Shown: piece after piece, positions 43,748-54,659 of the stretch | Numbering within the stretch: position 1 is the first letter of the stretch | Layout of the letters: the number at the start of each line of letters is the position of its first letter | Made by a program: the position numbers and the translations under genes | Assembly (NCBI RefSeq): GCF_004337985.1 | Contig: NC_043744.1 | Coordinates: 4,561,417-4,625,416 of the forward strand | Direction: 5' to 3' | Origin: Pyricularia pennisetigena | Lineage: Eukaryota > Ascomycota > Sordariomycetes > Magnaporthales > Pyriculariaceae | Length of the DNA stretch: 64,000 nucleotides | The notes under the pieces: model-generated | Seen by the model: only the letters and a program-made list of their open reading frames with translations | Database searches by the model: none | Told to the model about the DNA's origin: nothing

Positions 43748-44764
43748 CTAGAGCTTGGCCGTACGCACGTGACCCAATATCTGCTGTAGCCTCCGGATTG
43801 CTTTGGGCGCAGGATTTCCACCCTCGGGCTTTGCCTCGTCAATCTGCTTTAGCTCCTCTTTGGCTTGCTCGACAAGGCTGCCCAGATCACCCCAGACTTC
43901 GTCGTTATACCTTGTGAGGACGTCCATCCATTGCTTCACCCACACGCTCTCTGCTACGGGACCATGCGTTACTCCAAGCACAGCCTGTGACTCTGTCGAC
44001 TTAAGATGATTCACGGCCCCAGGCACCGCACCTGGATCGGGTCGGACAAAATCTGGAATGAAATTGAGAACGTTGTCCCACGTCTGCGGCAGCGTCTCAT
44101 TGCTGGAGGAATCTTCCCCGAAAAGTGCCCGGCGTAGCCTAGCCATATCTTCTCTGGATGTCTGTGGTTCGAAATCGGCGTCCATATCATCTACTCCATG
44201 CTGGGAAAGCAAATCTACCACCTGTGCTCCATCGCAGGCCTCTTGCTCAGCGATTGAATCGCCATATATGGCCAACCCGGAATTTGCATTGCGACCGTCT
44301 ATAGTCGCCGAAGGCATGCTCGCATTCCATGAACTCTCTAGATTTGTCGGTTCGGATGGTACAGACACACTCGTCCCGTCCAAAAATGACGAAAAATCAG
44401 CTTCTGCGCGGGCGGCATGCTCATCAACTTCGTTGGAGGCTCGCGACCGAAAAACTGGTTGATTGTTGGTGATAGCAGCCTGGTGGAGGCTTTGGGCAGT
44501 TGACGAGCTTTCGCCCGAAACTGGATGAGTCGTGGCCGCCGAGTCCCCGCCCTTGCTGCTTGTGGACGATGCTAGTCGACTAATGTCCGTGGCTTCTGGT
44601 CTGCCCGCAAACAGGGAGCGTGACAGTTGTGCAGCTGAGCTGCCGAACCGGTCTGTAAAACTGCTTTTTTTCTGCGTGCCATGACCTTCATTTGGTCGAA
44701 GGTCTTCGTTTTCATCACTACCGGAGGGAGTGATGGCCTTCCCTTTGCCTTTTTCAGGAATCAT
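43748..44764 (-). CDS. Uncharacterised protein with conserved-looking C-terminal helix region
   Basis: A single exon of 338 aa from the ATG at 44764. The first ~200 residues are disordered and rich in Ser, Thr and acidic residues. They include PEKGKGKAITPSGSDEN and repeated SS stretches. The last ~110 residues look ordered: FEPQTSREDMARLRRALFGE, TWDNVLNFIPDFVRP, VAESVWVKQWMDVLTRYNDE, then AKPEGGNPAPKAIRRLQQIL. That block ends the protein (GHVRTAKL). I do not recognise the family, but the ordered end and good codon usage support a real gene. There is no signal peptide or membrane helix, so it is probably cytosolic or nuclear. Confidence 0.75.
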   Translation of the reverse strand: MIPEKGKGKAITPSGSDENEDLRPNEGHGTQKKSSFTDRFGSSAAQLSRSLFAGRPEATDISRLASSTSSKGGDSAATTHPVSGESSSTAQSLHQAAITNNQPVFRSRASNEVDEHAARAEADFSSFLDGTSVSVPSEPTNLESSWNASMPSATIDGRNANSGLAIYGDSIAEQEACDGAQVVDLLSQHGVDDMDADFEPQTSREDMARLRRALFGEDSSSNETLPQTWDNVLNFIPDFVRPDPGAVPGAVNHLKSTESQAVLGVTHGPVAESVWVKQWMDVLTRYNDEVWGDLGSLVEQAKEELKQIDEAKPEGGNPAPKAIRRLQQILGHVRTAKL

Positions 44765-46199
44765 CGTTGATTCCGAGCGATGGTAATCCGGGGCAGCTAG
44801 TGGAGATCAGACAGGCAAATTGAAACGATTTTTGACAATTTATAGTAATGGGACCAACCTGGTGCTGGATAGACGATTTATAATTAGTCTGCCCATTCAC
44901 AGGCTGGTAGGTACTTGGGTGGATGAGATCAAGTCGGAAGGTCAAGACTAAGTCGAGACGGAGGCATCTGTCACTTGGCTTTCACAGACACTAAATTAAG
45001 AAGCATGCCTGTCTACTGCCAAGAGCTTCTTCCTATTCCAAATGATAATTGACAACCTTGTCAACCTAGATGTTGATAAAGCGTGACTGACACATGGAGG
45101 AATGACGTTTCAAAGATATCAAATAATGCGTCCTAAGAAGGTTTGCATGGATTTATTGATCGATGATGAGTACTCGATATTCTTAAAGTCGTTAGTGGTT
45201 GACGAGGCCAACGCTCGCCCTGGGTTGAGGTTTCTCGTCGAGCTCGGTACATGCGAATACTGGGTGACATTGCCTGCCTTGCAAGTAACCCTGCAGAAAC
45301 GGTACTCCCCAATCCGCGCCCAAGCTAGGAGTCAAACCCCACCTACGTCGCACTTCCCGCTCGTCCAAGCCCGCACTGACCACTTCTTTGTGCTGGAATT
45401 CAAATTTGAGCTTTGCTGCTTGTTGGCCCTGCTGAGGTGAGCGAGCGAGCGAAGCTTGCCGTTGCCCGCTTTTGCTTGGTGCGTGCACCTTTGATGATTG
45501 CGCCAAACGTCGGCTGGCCATCACCACTACCTTATCACTTCCGCGAACCAGGAAATACCACTCACCCACCAAACCTCGAACCATCAATTGTCGGGGCCCC
45601 CTGCACCGACCGTCATCTGAACCCCGCAATATAGCATTTCCCAGCAAATACAGGACATTGTTTCCTCCGACCGTTGACTTGTCGACTGTTACGCGCGACA
45701 CAGTAAAATAACACAATCCCAAAGGGTCAGTCAAACAGACGGTCGTTTTTTGCTCTCTGTGTCCTTGGCCCATTCTAAGTACCTACCTTACCTACTATAG
45801 CCTCCACCCTGAGCTCGAACCTTGCAGCAAGGAACAAGTCGCTGCTGCTTCGTGTGTGGGCCATTTACCTATCCATACCAGAGCCTTCCACCCTCCATCA
45901 CTCGAGCCTGCCGAGCCTCGTCCACACACCCACAACCCTGGCACGCGCCAACTCGCCGGCATCCCACCTGCAAGCAACTACAGATCCGTGTCGTCACCTT
46001 CATCCCGCAAAACAGCGTCATCTCCACCGCCGCTCGCCCGCCCGCTCCGATCGTCGCGAGCCTGCTCAACGCCTGACCGCTACCCAGAGCTAGGCACCAC
46101 CTAAACTCGAAAAAAAAAAACAATAAAAAACAACAACATACTCCTCATCGTCTCGTAGAGTGAGGGGCCGCCTCTCACCTACATCCAATCCTCGACAAC
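44765..46199. other. Divergent promoter region and long 5' leader
   Basis: This lies between the gene at 43748 (-) and the PP2A B gene (+). The last ~400 bp are C-rich, then A-rich (about 46109-46135) immediately before the start codon, like a long 5' untranslated leader. TACCTACC words occur at 45779-45797. No gene is seen. Confidence 0.5.
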
Positions 46200-48255
46200 A
46201 TGGTTGAAGCGGACACAAACTCTCCAACATGGAAATTCACACAGTATGTCGGCCCTCTTCCAAGCTTGTCATCGCCGCCGTCGCAAAGACTTTGCCCTGT
46301 CTGCGCTTGGGTTCGACCCTAGCAGCTGCGCCATTGTCCCGCCTTCAAATACGGCAACTGCCGCGCACACGAGCTTTTGAAGATTGCCGCTGACAAGTTG
46401 TGCAGATGCTTCGGCGATAAGGGCGACGTAGAGGATATCACGGAAGGCAAGCATCCACGTTCTATTGTCTACATGGCGACATTGCCATGTCGATAACGAT
46501 ACATACCTTACATCTTCCCGCTTCGACCCCCGCTTCTGGCATGCAATTGTCCCTGTTTGCTAACTCAAGCATAGCGGATATCATTTCAACCGTCGAATTC
46601 GATCACACCGGCAACTACCTGGCTACAGGAGACAAGGGCGGCCGAGTAGTGCTCTTCGAGCGCAATGAGACTGTGAGCTTCCTTTGCCCAGACGCCACTG
46701 GTCATGACCACTTGTTTCAGGGCTAATAATGGTCTGTCTCATACAGAAAAAAACATGCGAATATAAATTTCATACCGAATTCCAATCGCACGAGCCAGAG
46801 TTCGATTACCTGAAGTCGCTAGAGATTGAGGAAAAGATCAACAAGATAAAGTGGTGTCGCCGCCAGAATGCTTCACACTACCTGCTCTCCACCAACGACA
46901 AGACGATTAAGCTCTGGAAGGTTTTCGAAAAGTCACTCAAGGTTGTGGCGGAGAACAACCTGTCGCACGACCTAACGCCGGCCAATATCGCGGGAGGCGG
47001 AGGAGCTCCCCGGCCGCCACCAGTCTCGACGTTCAGGAATGCCGCCGACCTGAAGCTACCGCGCCTCACACATCACGACACAGTTGTCGCCGCCGTACCG
47101 CGCCGAACGTATGCCAACGCACATGCCTATCACATCAACAGCATATCCGTCAACAGTGATGGCGAGACCTTCATCAGCAGCGACGACCTTCGCATAAACC
47201 TCTGGAACTTGAACATCCAGGAGCAGAGCTTCAACATCGTCGACATCAAGCCTGCCAACATGGAGGAGCTAACCGAGGTAATCACAGCAGCAGAGTTCCA
47301 CCCCGCGAGCTGCAATGTATTCATGTATGCTAGCTCCAAGGGAACCATCAAGCTGGCTGATATGCGGGAGAGCGCTTTGTGCGACCAACACGCGAAGAGT
47401 AAGTTCCAATCCACGGACGGGCATAAAAAAAACGGCACACGGACCCCGTTGCGTGGAACATCGCATGCAAGCCACCTGTTTTGCTCTTTGGTTTTCTGTT
47501 ACTGACGTACATACAAAATGAATAGTGTTTGAGCAAGAGGAGGATCCGTCATCGAGGTCCTTCTTCTCCGAGATTATCTCGTCGATATCCGATGTGCGAT
47601 TTTCATATGACGGTCGCTATGTTCTCTCGAGGGACTACCTGACCGTCAAGATTTGGGACGTCAACATGGAAAAGCAGCCGGTCAAGACGATTCCGATTCA
47701 CGAACACCTCCGGCCTAGGTTGTGCGACACTTATGAGAACGATAGCATCTTTGACAAGTTCGAGGTCGTTTTCTCGGGCGACGCGAAGAACGTGATGACT
47801 GGCAGCTACAACAACAACTTCATGATTTACCCGTCTGACCCCGAGAAGGAGACAGAGGTAGTGCTTCAGGCGGACAAGTCTGCGTTCAAGGCAAAGAAGG
47901 TTGGCGTTCCAACGCCGATCAACTCGTCAACGAGCCCAACGGCGAACGGGGGCAAGAAGGGTGGGTCACGCGCCGGAAGCCCTGCCGCGGGTGGCCAAGG
48001 GCAGAGGATGAGGAAAGAGACGGACGCGGACCAGATTGACTTTAACAAGAAGATCCTACACATGAGCTGGCATCCCTTCGAGGACAGCATTGCGATTGCA
48101 GCTACTAACAATGTGAGTTGTTCATTTCCCCTTTGACAGGTTTTTTGTTTTGGCTTCCACGGGCCTGCCTCTAAATAATGGCAGGCAAATCCGCTCGCCG
48201 TAGCTAACTCGTTTTCTTTTTCCTCACGCAGCTCTTCGTCTTTTCGGCTCTGTAG
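46200..48255 (+). CDS. CDC55: PP2A regulatory subunit B (PR55/Cdc55)
   Basis: Six exons: 46200-46243, 46406-46446, 46575-46672, 46747-47398, 47526-48112, 48232-48255, giving 481 aa. The protein is the seven-bladed WD40 B subunit that targets protein phosphatase 2A in mitosis, septation and polarity. The spliced N-terminus ([20 protein letters not shown], then [20 protein letters not shown]) and the C-terminus (NNLFVFSAL) match the family throughout. Blade segments include [35 protein letters not shown] and [19 protein letters not shown] Gly/Ser-rich insert near the end ([20 protein letters not shown]) is typical of fungal copies. Intron 2 has a GC donor (GAAG|GCAAGC) and a TAG acceptor; the other introns are GT-AG. 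The last exon encodes only seven residues plus the stop. Confidence 0.94.
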
Positions 48256-49444
48256 AAGGCTCGTCTAGATTGTGCATGTTTTGTGGCAAATCTGGAAGGG
48301 AACGGTGAATCAAGCGAGGACTACGGTCAACCCGATTCTGGCATCTATCGTGCCAATGTTGGGGTCTCTCAGAGTACTGGTTGCATTGATGGCAATTTCA
48401 TACTCGGATGAAGATAAGATGATGTTGATGTCAACTGTGGAAGGAAAGAGCAGAATTGTGGAAGAGCACATAGACTCAAAGAGAAGATACCATAACTCGG
48501 AAAGTGTCTCATCTTTGCTACGTCTAGACCGATTTTTTGCTACTTCCTCCGCCACAGAAACCGAGAATTGTTCTAGTCCATCGGGGATGGAAGACACAGC
48601 CAACAGCCGGAGAATGTGGCGACGAGGTCGGGCAACCCAGCATTGGTCAGTGAGAGGAACCAGGATGGAGAGGAAGAACGATGAAGAGACGACAAAGACA
48701 AAAGAAGAATTGATTAAGTGCATTTTTAGGTGAATATATAACCTATTACATGATCCGCAGGGTTATTGTTGCATTGCAAGTACAGTCCAATCAACACCAA
48801 CTTTCACTCGTAAGTAATGGTTATGCTTTCCGCCGAGAAGCCAAGGATATTGAGTCGAACGGGTGGTCGGCCAGTCACTCACAAGCACGAATCCTCCCAA
48901 CATTTCCCCGTTGTCTATTTCATAGCAACGCGTTCCCTTCCGTTTACTGTGGCGCGGTTCCATGGGTGAAACAAAAGAAAACGCGGGACGTTGTCTCGGA
49001 GAATGGAACGGAAGGGAAGGTTGGGAAAAGAATTGAGGCGCGCCAGAGTGACCGACTCTGATGAACGAGTGGGCAAAAAAGGATATCGACCACGGCACGG
49101 AAGTTGTTTGGGGAATCACATTGCTTTCTTTCCAGCCATCAAGCGCCATTTGTGAGTTAATCCTGATGCCTTTCCCTTCTGAATTCTTTGCCTTGATTGT
49201 TTTTTCTTTTGTATGTCCCTCCAAGAACTTGCGGGGATATTAGTTTGTTACTTTCTTGTGGCCTGGTCAAGACGATATTGATCCAGTTCACGTACCGATG
49301 GGGCTCAACATAACAACAACTCTTTGCCCAGCCACTTACCTGCCTTACTTACCTCTGATCACCACTCCTCTTGGAGAAACCCAAGTCACGTCACGAGAGA
49401 TCATACTCAGAAAACCACTCCTAGGCTCACGACAGTAAACAATC
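48256..49444. other. Intergenic region
   Basis: This holds the 3' flank of CDC55 and the promoter of the CFEM-like gene. No gene or structured element is recognised. Confidence 0.55.
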
Positions 49445-50446
49445 ATGCAAGCAGAGAGAAAGACACCCAATAACCGCCGCCACTCGCGGTTCACACTGCC
49501 AATACTCCCCTTGCTGCTATCAAGCACGCTGCTCATCTCTCCGACCACGGGAACACCAGCAATCCCTGCACCTGCACCTGCACCTGCACCTGCCCCGGCG
49601 CCGGCGGCACCACCAGGGCAGTCAGCACCGCTCACCTTTGAGCCCTGCGTCGGCATGTGCGTCCGCACGTCGGACTGCGGGCCGGACGACAAGAACTGCA
49701 TGTGCAACACGTCGCAGGTCTTTTTCGACTTGACGGTCCGCTGCATGTACCGCGACTGCGCCGGCTGCTTCGACTCGGCCGACAGCGCCTTCATCGAGCG
49801 CGTCGCCGCCGTCTGTCACGCCTATGGCAAGCCCGTGCCCACCCCTAGGCTGCGCGAGGCCCGCATCCTCGCCGACCTGCTGGGCCGGAACCTCAAGAAC
49901 ACTACCACAACCATTGCTACTACTACTACTACCGCGTCCGCCGCGCCCCTCAGCCAGACTGGCATCGCGACACCGAGCACCCTGCTCGGTACGGCGGGAG
50001 CGCCGCCGCGGCCGCTGTATGGCGTCCCTCTCCTGACCAACGCGCCGGCCGGAGGGACACCGACGGTCTGGCTGCCGGCGGGACCGACGCAGACGCACGA
50101 GAGTGCCGGCAACCAGCCCGCGACCACGGGAGGGTCCGGGCGCGCCAACGCGAGCGGACGTGAGGGTGGCGTCAGCGTCAGCGTTGGGGGCGGCGGCGGC
50201 GGCGCCAGCAGCGGCCAGGGCCCGGCCAGGAACGCCACCACTATCATCAGCAAGCAATCGACAGCACCGGCTGCCGAGCGCGGGCCGTCGGCCACGCCCA
50301 AGCCGGACGAGCGCCGACCACCTGCGGAGCCGACCGACTCGTCGCCGTTCGCGTCTCCGGTCGGGAGCGCCGCGGGAGTGGTGACGCTGAAAGAGCTTTT
50401 GTGCTGGGTCTTTGCGGGCCTGACTGCGGCGATGGTCATCGCGTAA
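49445..50446 (+). CDS. Cys-rich CFEM-like GPI-anchored protein
   Basis: A single exon of 333 aa. A basic N-terminus and hydrophobic core (LPILPLLLSSTLLISPTTG) form the signal peptide. A hexanucleotide repeat encodes PAPAPAPAPAP. Nine Cys lie within ~70 residues: EPCVGMCVRTSDCGPDDKNC, then MC, and RCMYRDCAGC, with a last Cys in AAVCHAYG. Fungal CFEM domains have eight Cys and bind heme or serve adhesion; spacing here is not the strict pattern, so I call it CFEM-like. A long Thr/Ser/Gly/Pro stalk follows. The C-terminus (ELLCWVFAGLTAAMVIA) fits a GPI signal. A cell-surface location is inferred. Confidence 0.82.
   Translation: MQAERKTPNNRRHSRFTLPILPLLLSSTLLISPTTGTPAIPAPAPAPAPAPAPAAPPGQSAPLTFEPCVGMCVRTSDCGPDDKNCMCNTSQVFFDLTVRCMYRDCAGCFDSADSAFIERVAAVCHAYGKPVPTPRLREARILADLLGRNLKNTTTTIATTTTTASAAPLSQTGIATPSTLLGTAGAPPRPLYGVPLLTNAPAGGTPTVWLPAGPTQTHESAGNQPATTGGSGRANASGREGGVSVSVGGGGGGASSGQGPARNATTIISKQSTAPAAERGPSATPKPDERRPPAEPTDSSPFASPVGSAAGVVTLKELLCWVFAGLTAAMVIA
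49565..49594 (+). repeat. Hexanucleotide CCTGCA repeat in coding sequence
   Basis: Four perfect CCTGCA units plus a fifth variant unit encode Pro-Ala dipeptides just after the signal peptide of the CFEM-like protein. Confidence 0.85.
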
Positions 50447-51630
50447 CCATAACCGTGATAAGCTTTTTTTGTTGCTTTGTTGTTCAGAGTTGGTTGTATG
50501 AAACTTGGCGTTTTTTGCTCTTTTTTTTTTTTTTTTTTTTACCTTCCACTCTTGGCTCGAGCCAGGGTTAATGGAGCACAGGCAACGAACTGGAAATGGA
50601 TAATGATATAGGGCTTGGCAACGGAACTAACGGCAAAGTTAGAGTCTGAGCGTCATATTAATCACGTCGTACACGACAAGCAAGAGATCTAGGGCGAGTG
50701 GCATCTGGGGTAAAATCTGGGCGCCAAGGATGGCAACACCTAATGTTTTTCTTTTGGTGATGGGGTTTATGAGATATTTGACACATGATGTTCATTTTAG
50801 TTTAGATAGATATAATGCAAGGTTAGGAAGTAATGAATTTTATCGTTTAGCGTGCCGTGAAGACTATTCGCAACACTCTACCAAATAAAGTAAAACGAGC
50901 ATCATGAACTAACTTGTGTCTTTTTATAAATGGTTTTTTTGACGTCACAAGGATGTACACACCTCCATGGGAATAGGAAGGTTTTCGTGAAGTTAGACTA
51001 ATATGGCAAACAAGAGTATAAATAGTAAGGCGAATACGAAGTCCTCCAAGAGAAGAAACAGGAGAGCTAGTTGGTTGCGCATTAGAGTTGACGGTGTTCG
51101 AACACTCATACGGGGTTTGTGAGTGGAAGATCAAGAAACCAAAAGAAAGTCAACCAAGGTTAAGTAAAAATATCTATAGTTCAGCATATGACTACCGCAC
51201 CTTTCGGCCCAGCTAAAACATCTACAAACATGTTCGCGGTCAAGAGACTGAGTGTAACCCAAAGATCAATGCGATTCCCACTTGCAGAACAGTAGAACAG
51301 TAGTACGACAAGCTTTGTTAACGTAAACAGTTGCAAACTGTAATTAACATTGCATCACAGCAGCCTTCCTAGCCCCTATGGACATGTGTATCATCCCTTC
51401 TAACCCTTTACACCATCCAAAAGCCCTCGGGGTCTTGTCAACCAAGCCCACCTTCACCTTGAAAAAGCATGACCCAGCCGTAAAGAAACCGAAGACATGA
51501 AGAAGAAAAAAAAAAGAAAATTCCACACTCGATCGAAAAGCGTGAAGAAAAAAAAAAAAAGAAAGAAACTTGGGGGTAACCCCCCATCTTCATGGCCCCC
51601 GGGGGTGGGTTTTGGTCTTCCCTCTTTCCT
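50447..51630. other. Convergent intergenic region
   Basis: This is 3' flank of two converging genes. It contains a 20-nt T tract (50521-50540) and A tracts near 51507-51515 and 51547-51560. No gene is seen. Confidence 0.55.
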
Positions 51631-52218
51631 CTAGATGTAGAGGGCAAAAGTGACACCCAAGCCAGCGACCGTGACGTAGCCGCCGGCGTTGGAGAGGGCA
51701 GCCATGCGGCCGGCAGCGGCACCCTTGGAGGGCAGCTTGCCGGGCTCGGTCGAGTTGCCCTTGCCCTTGCCCTTGCCGTTGTCCTTGCCGCCGCCCGTGG
51801 CAGGTTGAGTGCTGTTCTTGCCCTTGCCCTTGCCGTTGTCCTTGCCACCACCCGTGGCAGGCTGAGTGCTGTTCTTGCCCTTGCCCTTGCCGCTGCCGGT
51901 GTCGTTCTTCTTGGCGTTCTTGCTCTCGCCGCCGTCTTCCTTCTCGGCCCGCGCCTCGACCTGGGCGATCTCACCGGTCCGGGCGACGAGCTCCGCAAGA
52001 GCGGGGTCGTGCTGTGACACCTGTATGCGGTGAGAAAGAACTGTGGTTAGCCTGGGTCGCCGCTCCCATCTTCAAACCCCCTCAACGTAATGTGTGGGCG
52101 TCTCCTGAAAGTGGAATGTCAAAGGCATTCCCGGTCAGGAGACGAGACTGTGGGTACTTACGGCGGCAGCAAAGGCCGTTGAGGCGCAAGTAGCAGCGAG
52201 GATGATGCAGTACTTCAT
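51631..52218 (-). CDS. Small secreted Lys/Gly-rich repeat protein with GPI-type tail
   Basis: Two exons on the minus strand: 52218-52162 and 52020-51631 (phase 0, GTAAGT..ACAG), giving 148 aa. Exon 1 encodes almost exactly the signal peptide (MKYCIILAATCASTAFAAA). The mature part starts VSQHDPALAELVARTGEIAQ. A 19-residue tandem repeat (GKGKNSTQPATGGGKDNGK type, period 57 nt) then occurs about twice, plus a partial copy. Each unit carries an NST N-glycosylation sequon. A hydrophobic end (GGYVTVAGLGVTFALYI) fits GPI anchoring. Mature protein has no Cys. Family unknown; a cell-wall or secreted role is inferred. Confidence 0.8.
51757..51890 (-). repeat. 57-bp tandem repeat in coding sequence
   Basis: Near-identical units about 57 bp apart (for example 51814 and 51871 begin the same word) encode the Lys/Gly/Asn/Thr-rich repeats. 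A shorter GGGCAA sub-repeat encodes the KGKGKG runs. Confidence 0.75.
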
Positions 52219-53558
52219 TTTGACGGTTGTTTATGTGGATGTTTGATGTCGGCAGGGGATCGTTCGCGAAGACGCTGGATTTGGCTAAGCGATTCTTGAT
52301 TTTGTTGTGGATGATGCACACACGTTTTTATCTTTCCAAGAATTGAATATTCAAAGAGGTCGTAGGAAAAGCTCGTGACTGGTACACAATGGAAAATACA
52401 CCAAAGGAAAAAACCGAGTGCCAGCCCGTATATGAAAAGGTAGGTTGTTTAGAAGAAGAGATGAAGAGGATGATGAAAAGAGGAATGGATTCGAACTGAA
52501 CGAAGCGGACATGGGACAAAGAAATACTTCTCTCTCCAGACCAGACGGTAATAGATCCCTTCAGGTCTTAACCATAGATGTCAGGGGTTCCCCTAATTGA
52601 GCTCAAGCTTTACAGCTCGGGCCTTACTCCTACAATAGGTAAATGACATGCTCTCCATGCCTGGTTTCCATGACAAGAAACACGACCCAGTGGGAAAAAT
52701 CTGGGAGAAAAAAAGAGAACAACAACCGGTTGAAGGGGCCTAGAAACACTTGACTCTTCTGGGGGAGGGGAGAGGGACCCGCAAGCCCATAGCTTGTCAT
52801 GTCATCCCGTGCGTGATTTGCCAAGATTCGCAGGGTCAGAGATCGCCCTGGATGGAGTCCGGGACTCCAGCACGCAGTGTCCAAGGTGAAGACGGTTGAC
52901 TGGCTGGGCCTCAACCGGCGGCGAAACTCGAAAGATCCAGCTCGAGTTTCGGACTCCAGGGTCTGCTTGTTGATGTTTGCAACAAGCCAGTCNTTTGATG
53001 GTGTACTGTATGTGGCGAGCGAGTCGTGGTCAAATATAGTAACAACAAAAAGGAAATAATTGGAGGACCTCTTTTTGCCGAGCGTTGATCTGTGGACCCG
53101 AAAAGTGCTTGAACTCCAACTCCACCACGAGCTCGCAGGATTACTGCAGTACAGGGTGGCCCTGAAAATTGGCAGTCCTTCGTGCAACACTCGGCGATAT
53201 TCTTGGCGGAAATGCGGGCCGGATCGTCCCCCGGTCCTGGTCACCCCCGTGGGTCTTCCCGTCGTCTAGACAAGGAACATTATCAACCGCCAAGGCCCGG
53301 CGAATTTTCGCCTTCCGGCTCCATGAGATGGAAGCATGACTTGACTACCTGCTTGTTCTTGGTCAGTAATAACATAATTGATTACTCAGTTATCGTTAAA
53401 CCAACCATTTCTATATCGATCCCCGAGATAACCAAGACTTGTTATGACAAGTATCCAGTCAGTAAGCTTCAAGGCTGAGCCGAGCATGATTGAGAAACAA
53501 ACGGACCAAACAACAATGCACACTGTCCTCTCGGACTGCAGACTAACCTAGTCGTATG

Positions 53559-53604
<46 letters not shown>

Positions 53605-54659
53605 TGAGCTAACTTTGGTTGGCTGAGTATTATACAGTGCACCTCCGTATAAACATATTCGAGATAGAATCGAGCCAGCTCACTGGTATTGCCAAGTTCC
53701 CGGCCCTGATCTGCCTTACAAGGTTGCGCGATCGACGACATTCGAGGCAGCTGCTCAAAGTTACCAACTCCTTGCTGTTACGTGCCATATTACAGCACGT
53801 TTTTTTCTGCGAAGTATAAATAATACCTTTGGACGATATCGATAGATGAGCAGGCTTTCGCCGATGCTACCGTTACCATCCAAGTGCCGTCGGCTGCGCG
53901 CCAGCCTGCTGCTGTCATCCTAACATCTTGACCTTCTCGGAGGAGTTCAGGCTAACTTCGCAGACGAGACGCATGAATCGGATCGTATCACCGATAACAA
54001 ACCATAAAGCATGGATCTCGTCTAGACCAACAGCAGTCTTCCAACCATCAAGTCGATGTTGGCTTATCAGATGATTGATTGGTCGCAAGCCTGAGTCGAA
54101 GTTTGGATTGTTTCTATTACTGCAACAATTGCCGCGGAAATTGAATTGGTTGGTAGTTCTGTTTAGTTTTCCCACGCTCTGGTAGCATGATTCAACGACG
54201 TCACAGGTCTGAAGCCTGAAGACCCACAAGCCAGGTAATACCTGTCATTCTAACCACCCCCTTTCCTTGTGCCTACTCGAAACATGCCAGGTTCCAAAAC
54301 GCTCGAATGGGTATGTCCACAGCAACAACATCCCTGGTTAGCAATTTCAGAGTTGCCATCTGCTGAACCTCGCAAAACTTCCCGGCCTTTTCTCAGCCTA
54401 AATCTTGTGTGTGTTGAGCTATTTTCCTCTGTGACGGAATATCAGTCATGGTAAGAAGCCGTCACACAATAAAAAAAAAATGACAAAGCAAAAAGAGGAT
54501 CAAGCCTCTAACATTCGATGTCAGTATTCTGCAAACTTGTTTTTGGTAGTATCAGCAGTAGGTATACATATGCAGAAAAAAAAGACCTGCAAACTGTTGA
54601 TGCTGGAGTGATCAAACAAGACTGTCACGGGCGCCGCGGGTCCGGTCCTTCGGCCACTT
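52219..54659. other. Long intergenic region
   Basis: No gene is recognised in 2.4 kb. It contains one undetermined base (52992) and a 44-nt A run (53559-53602). ORFs in this region lack domains and normal codon usage. Confidence 0.55.
53559..53602. repeat. Poly(A) tract, 44 nt
   Basis: Forty-four consecutive A residues in non-coding DNA, the longest homopolymer in the window. Confidence 0.9.

Noticed and set aside
46260..46340. GGTTCGACCC word inside CDC55 intron 1
   Set aside because: No tRNA fold could be drawn; it is intron sequence.
52630..53244. 204-aa minus-strand ORF containing an undetermined residue
   Set aside because: No domain, poor codon usage, and it spans the ambiguous base at 52992.
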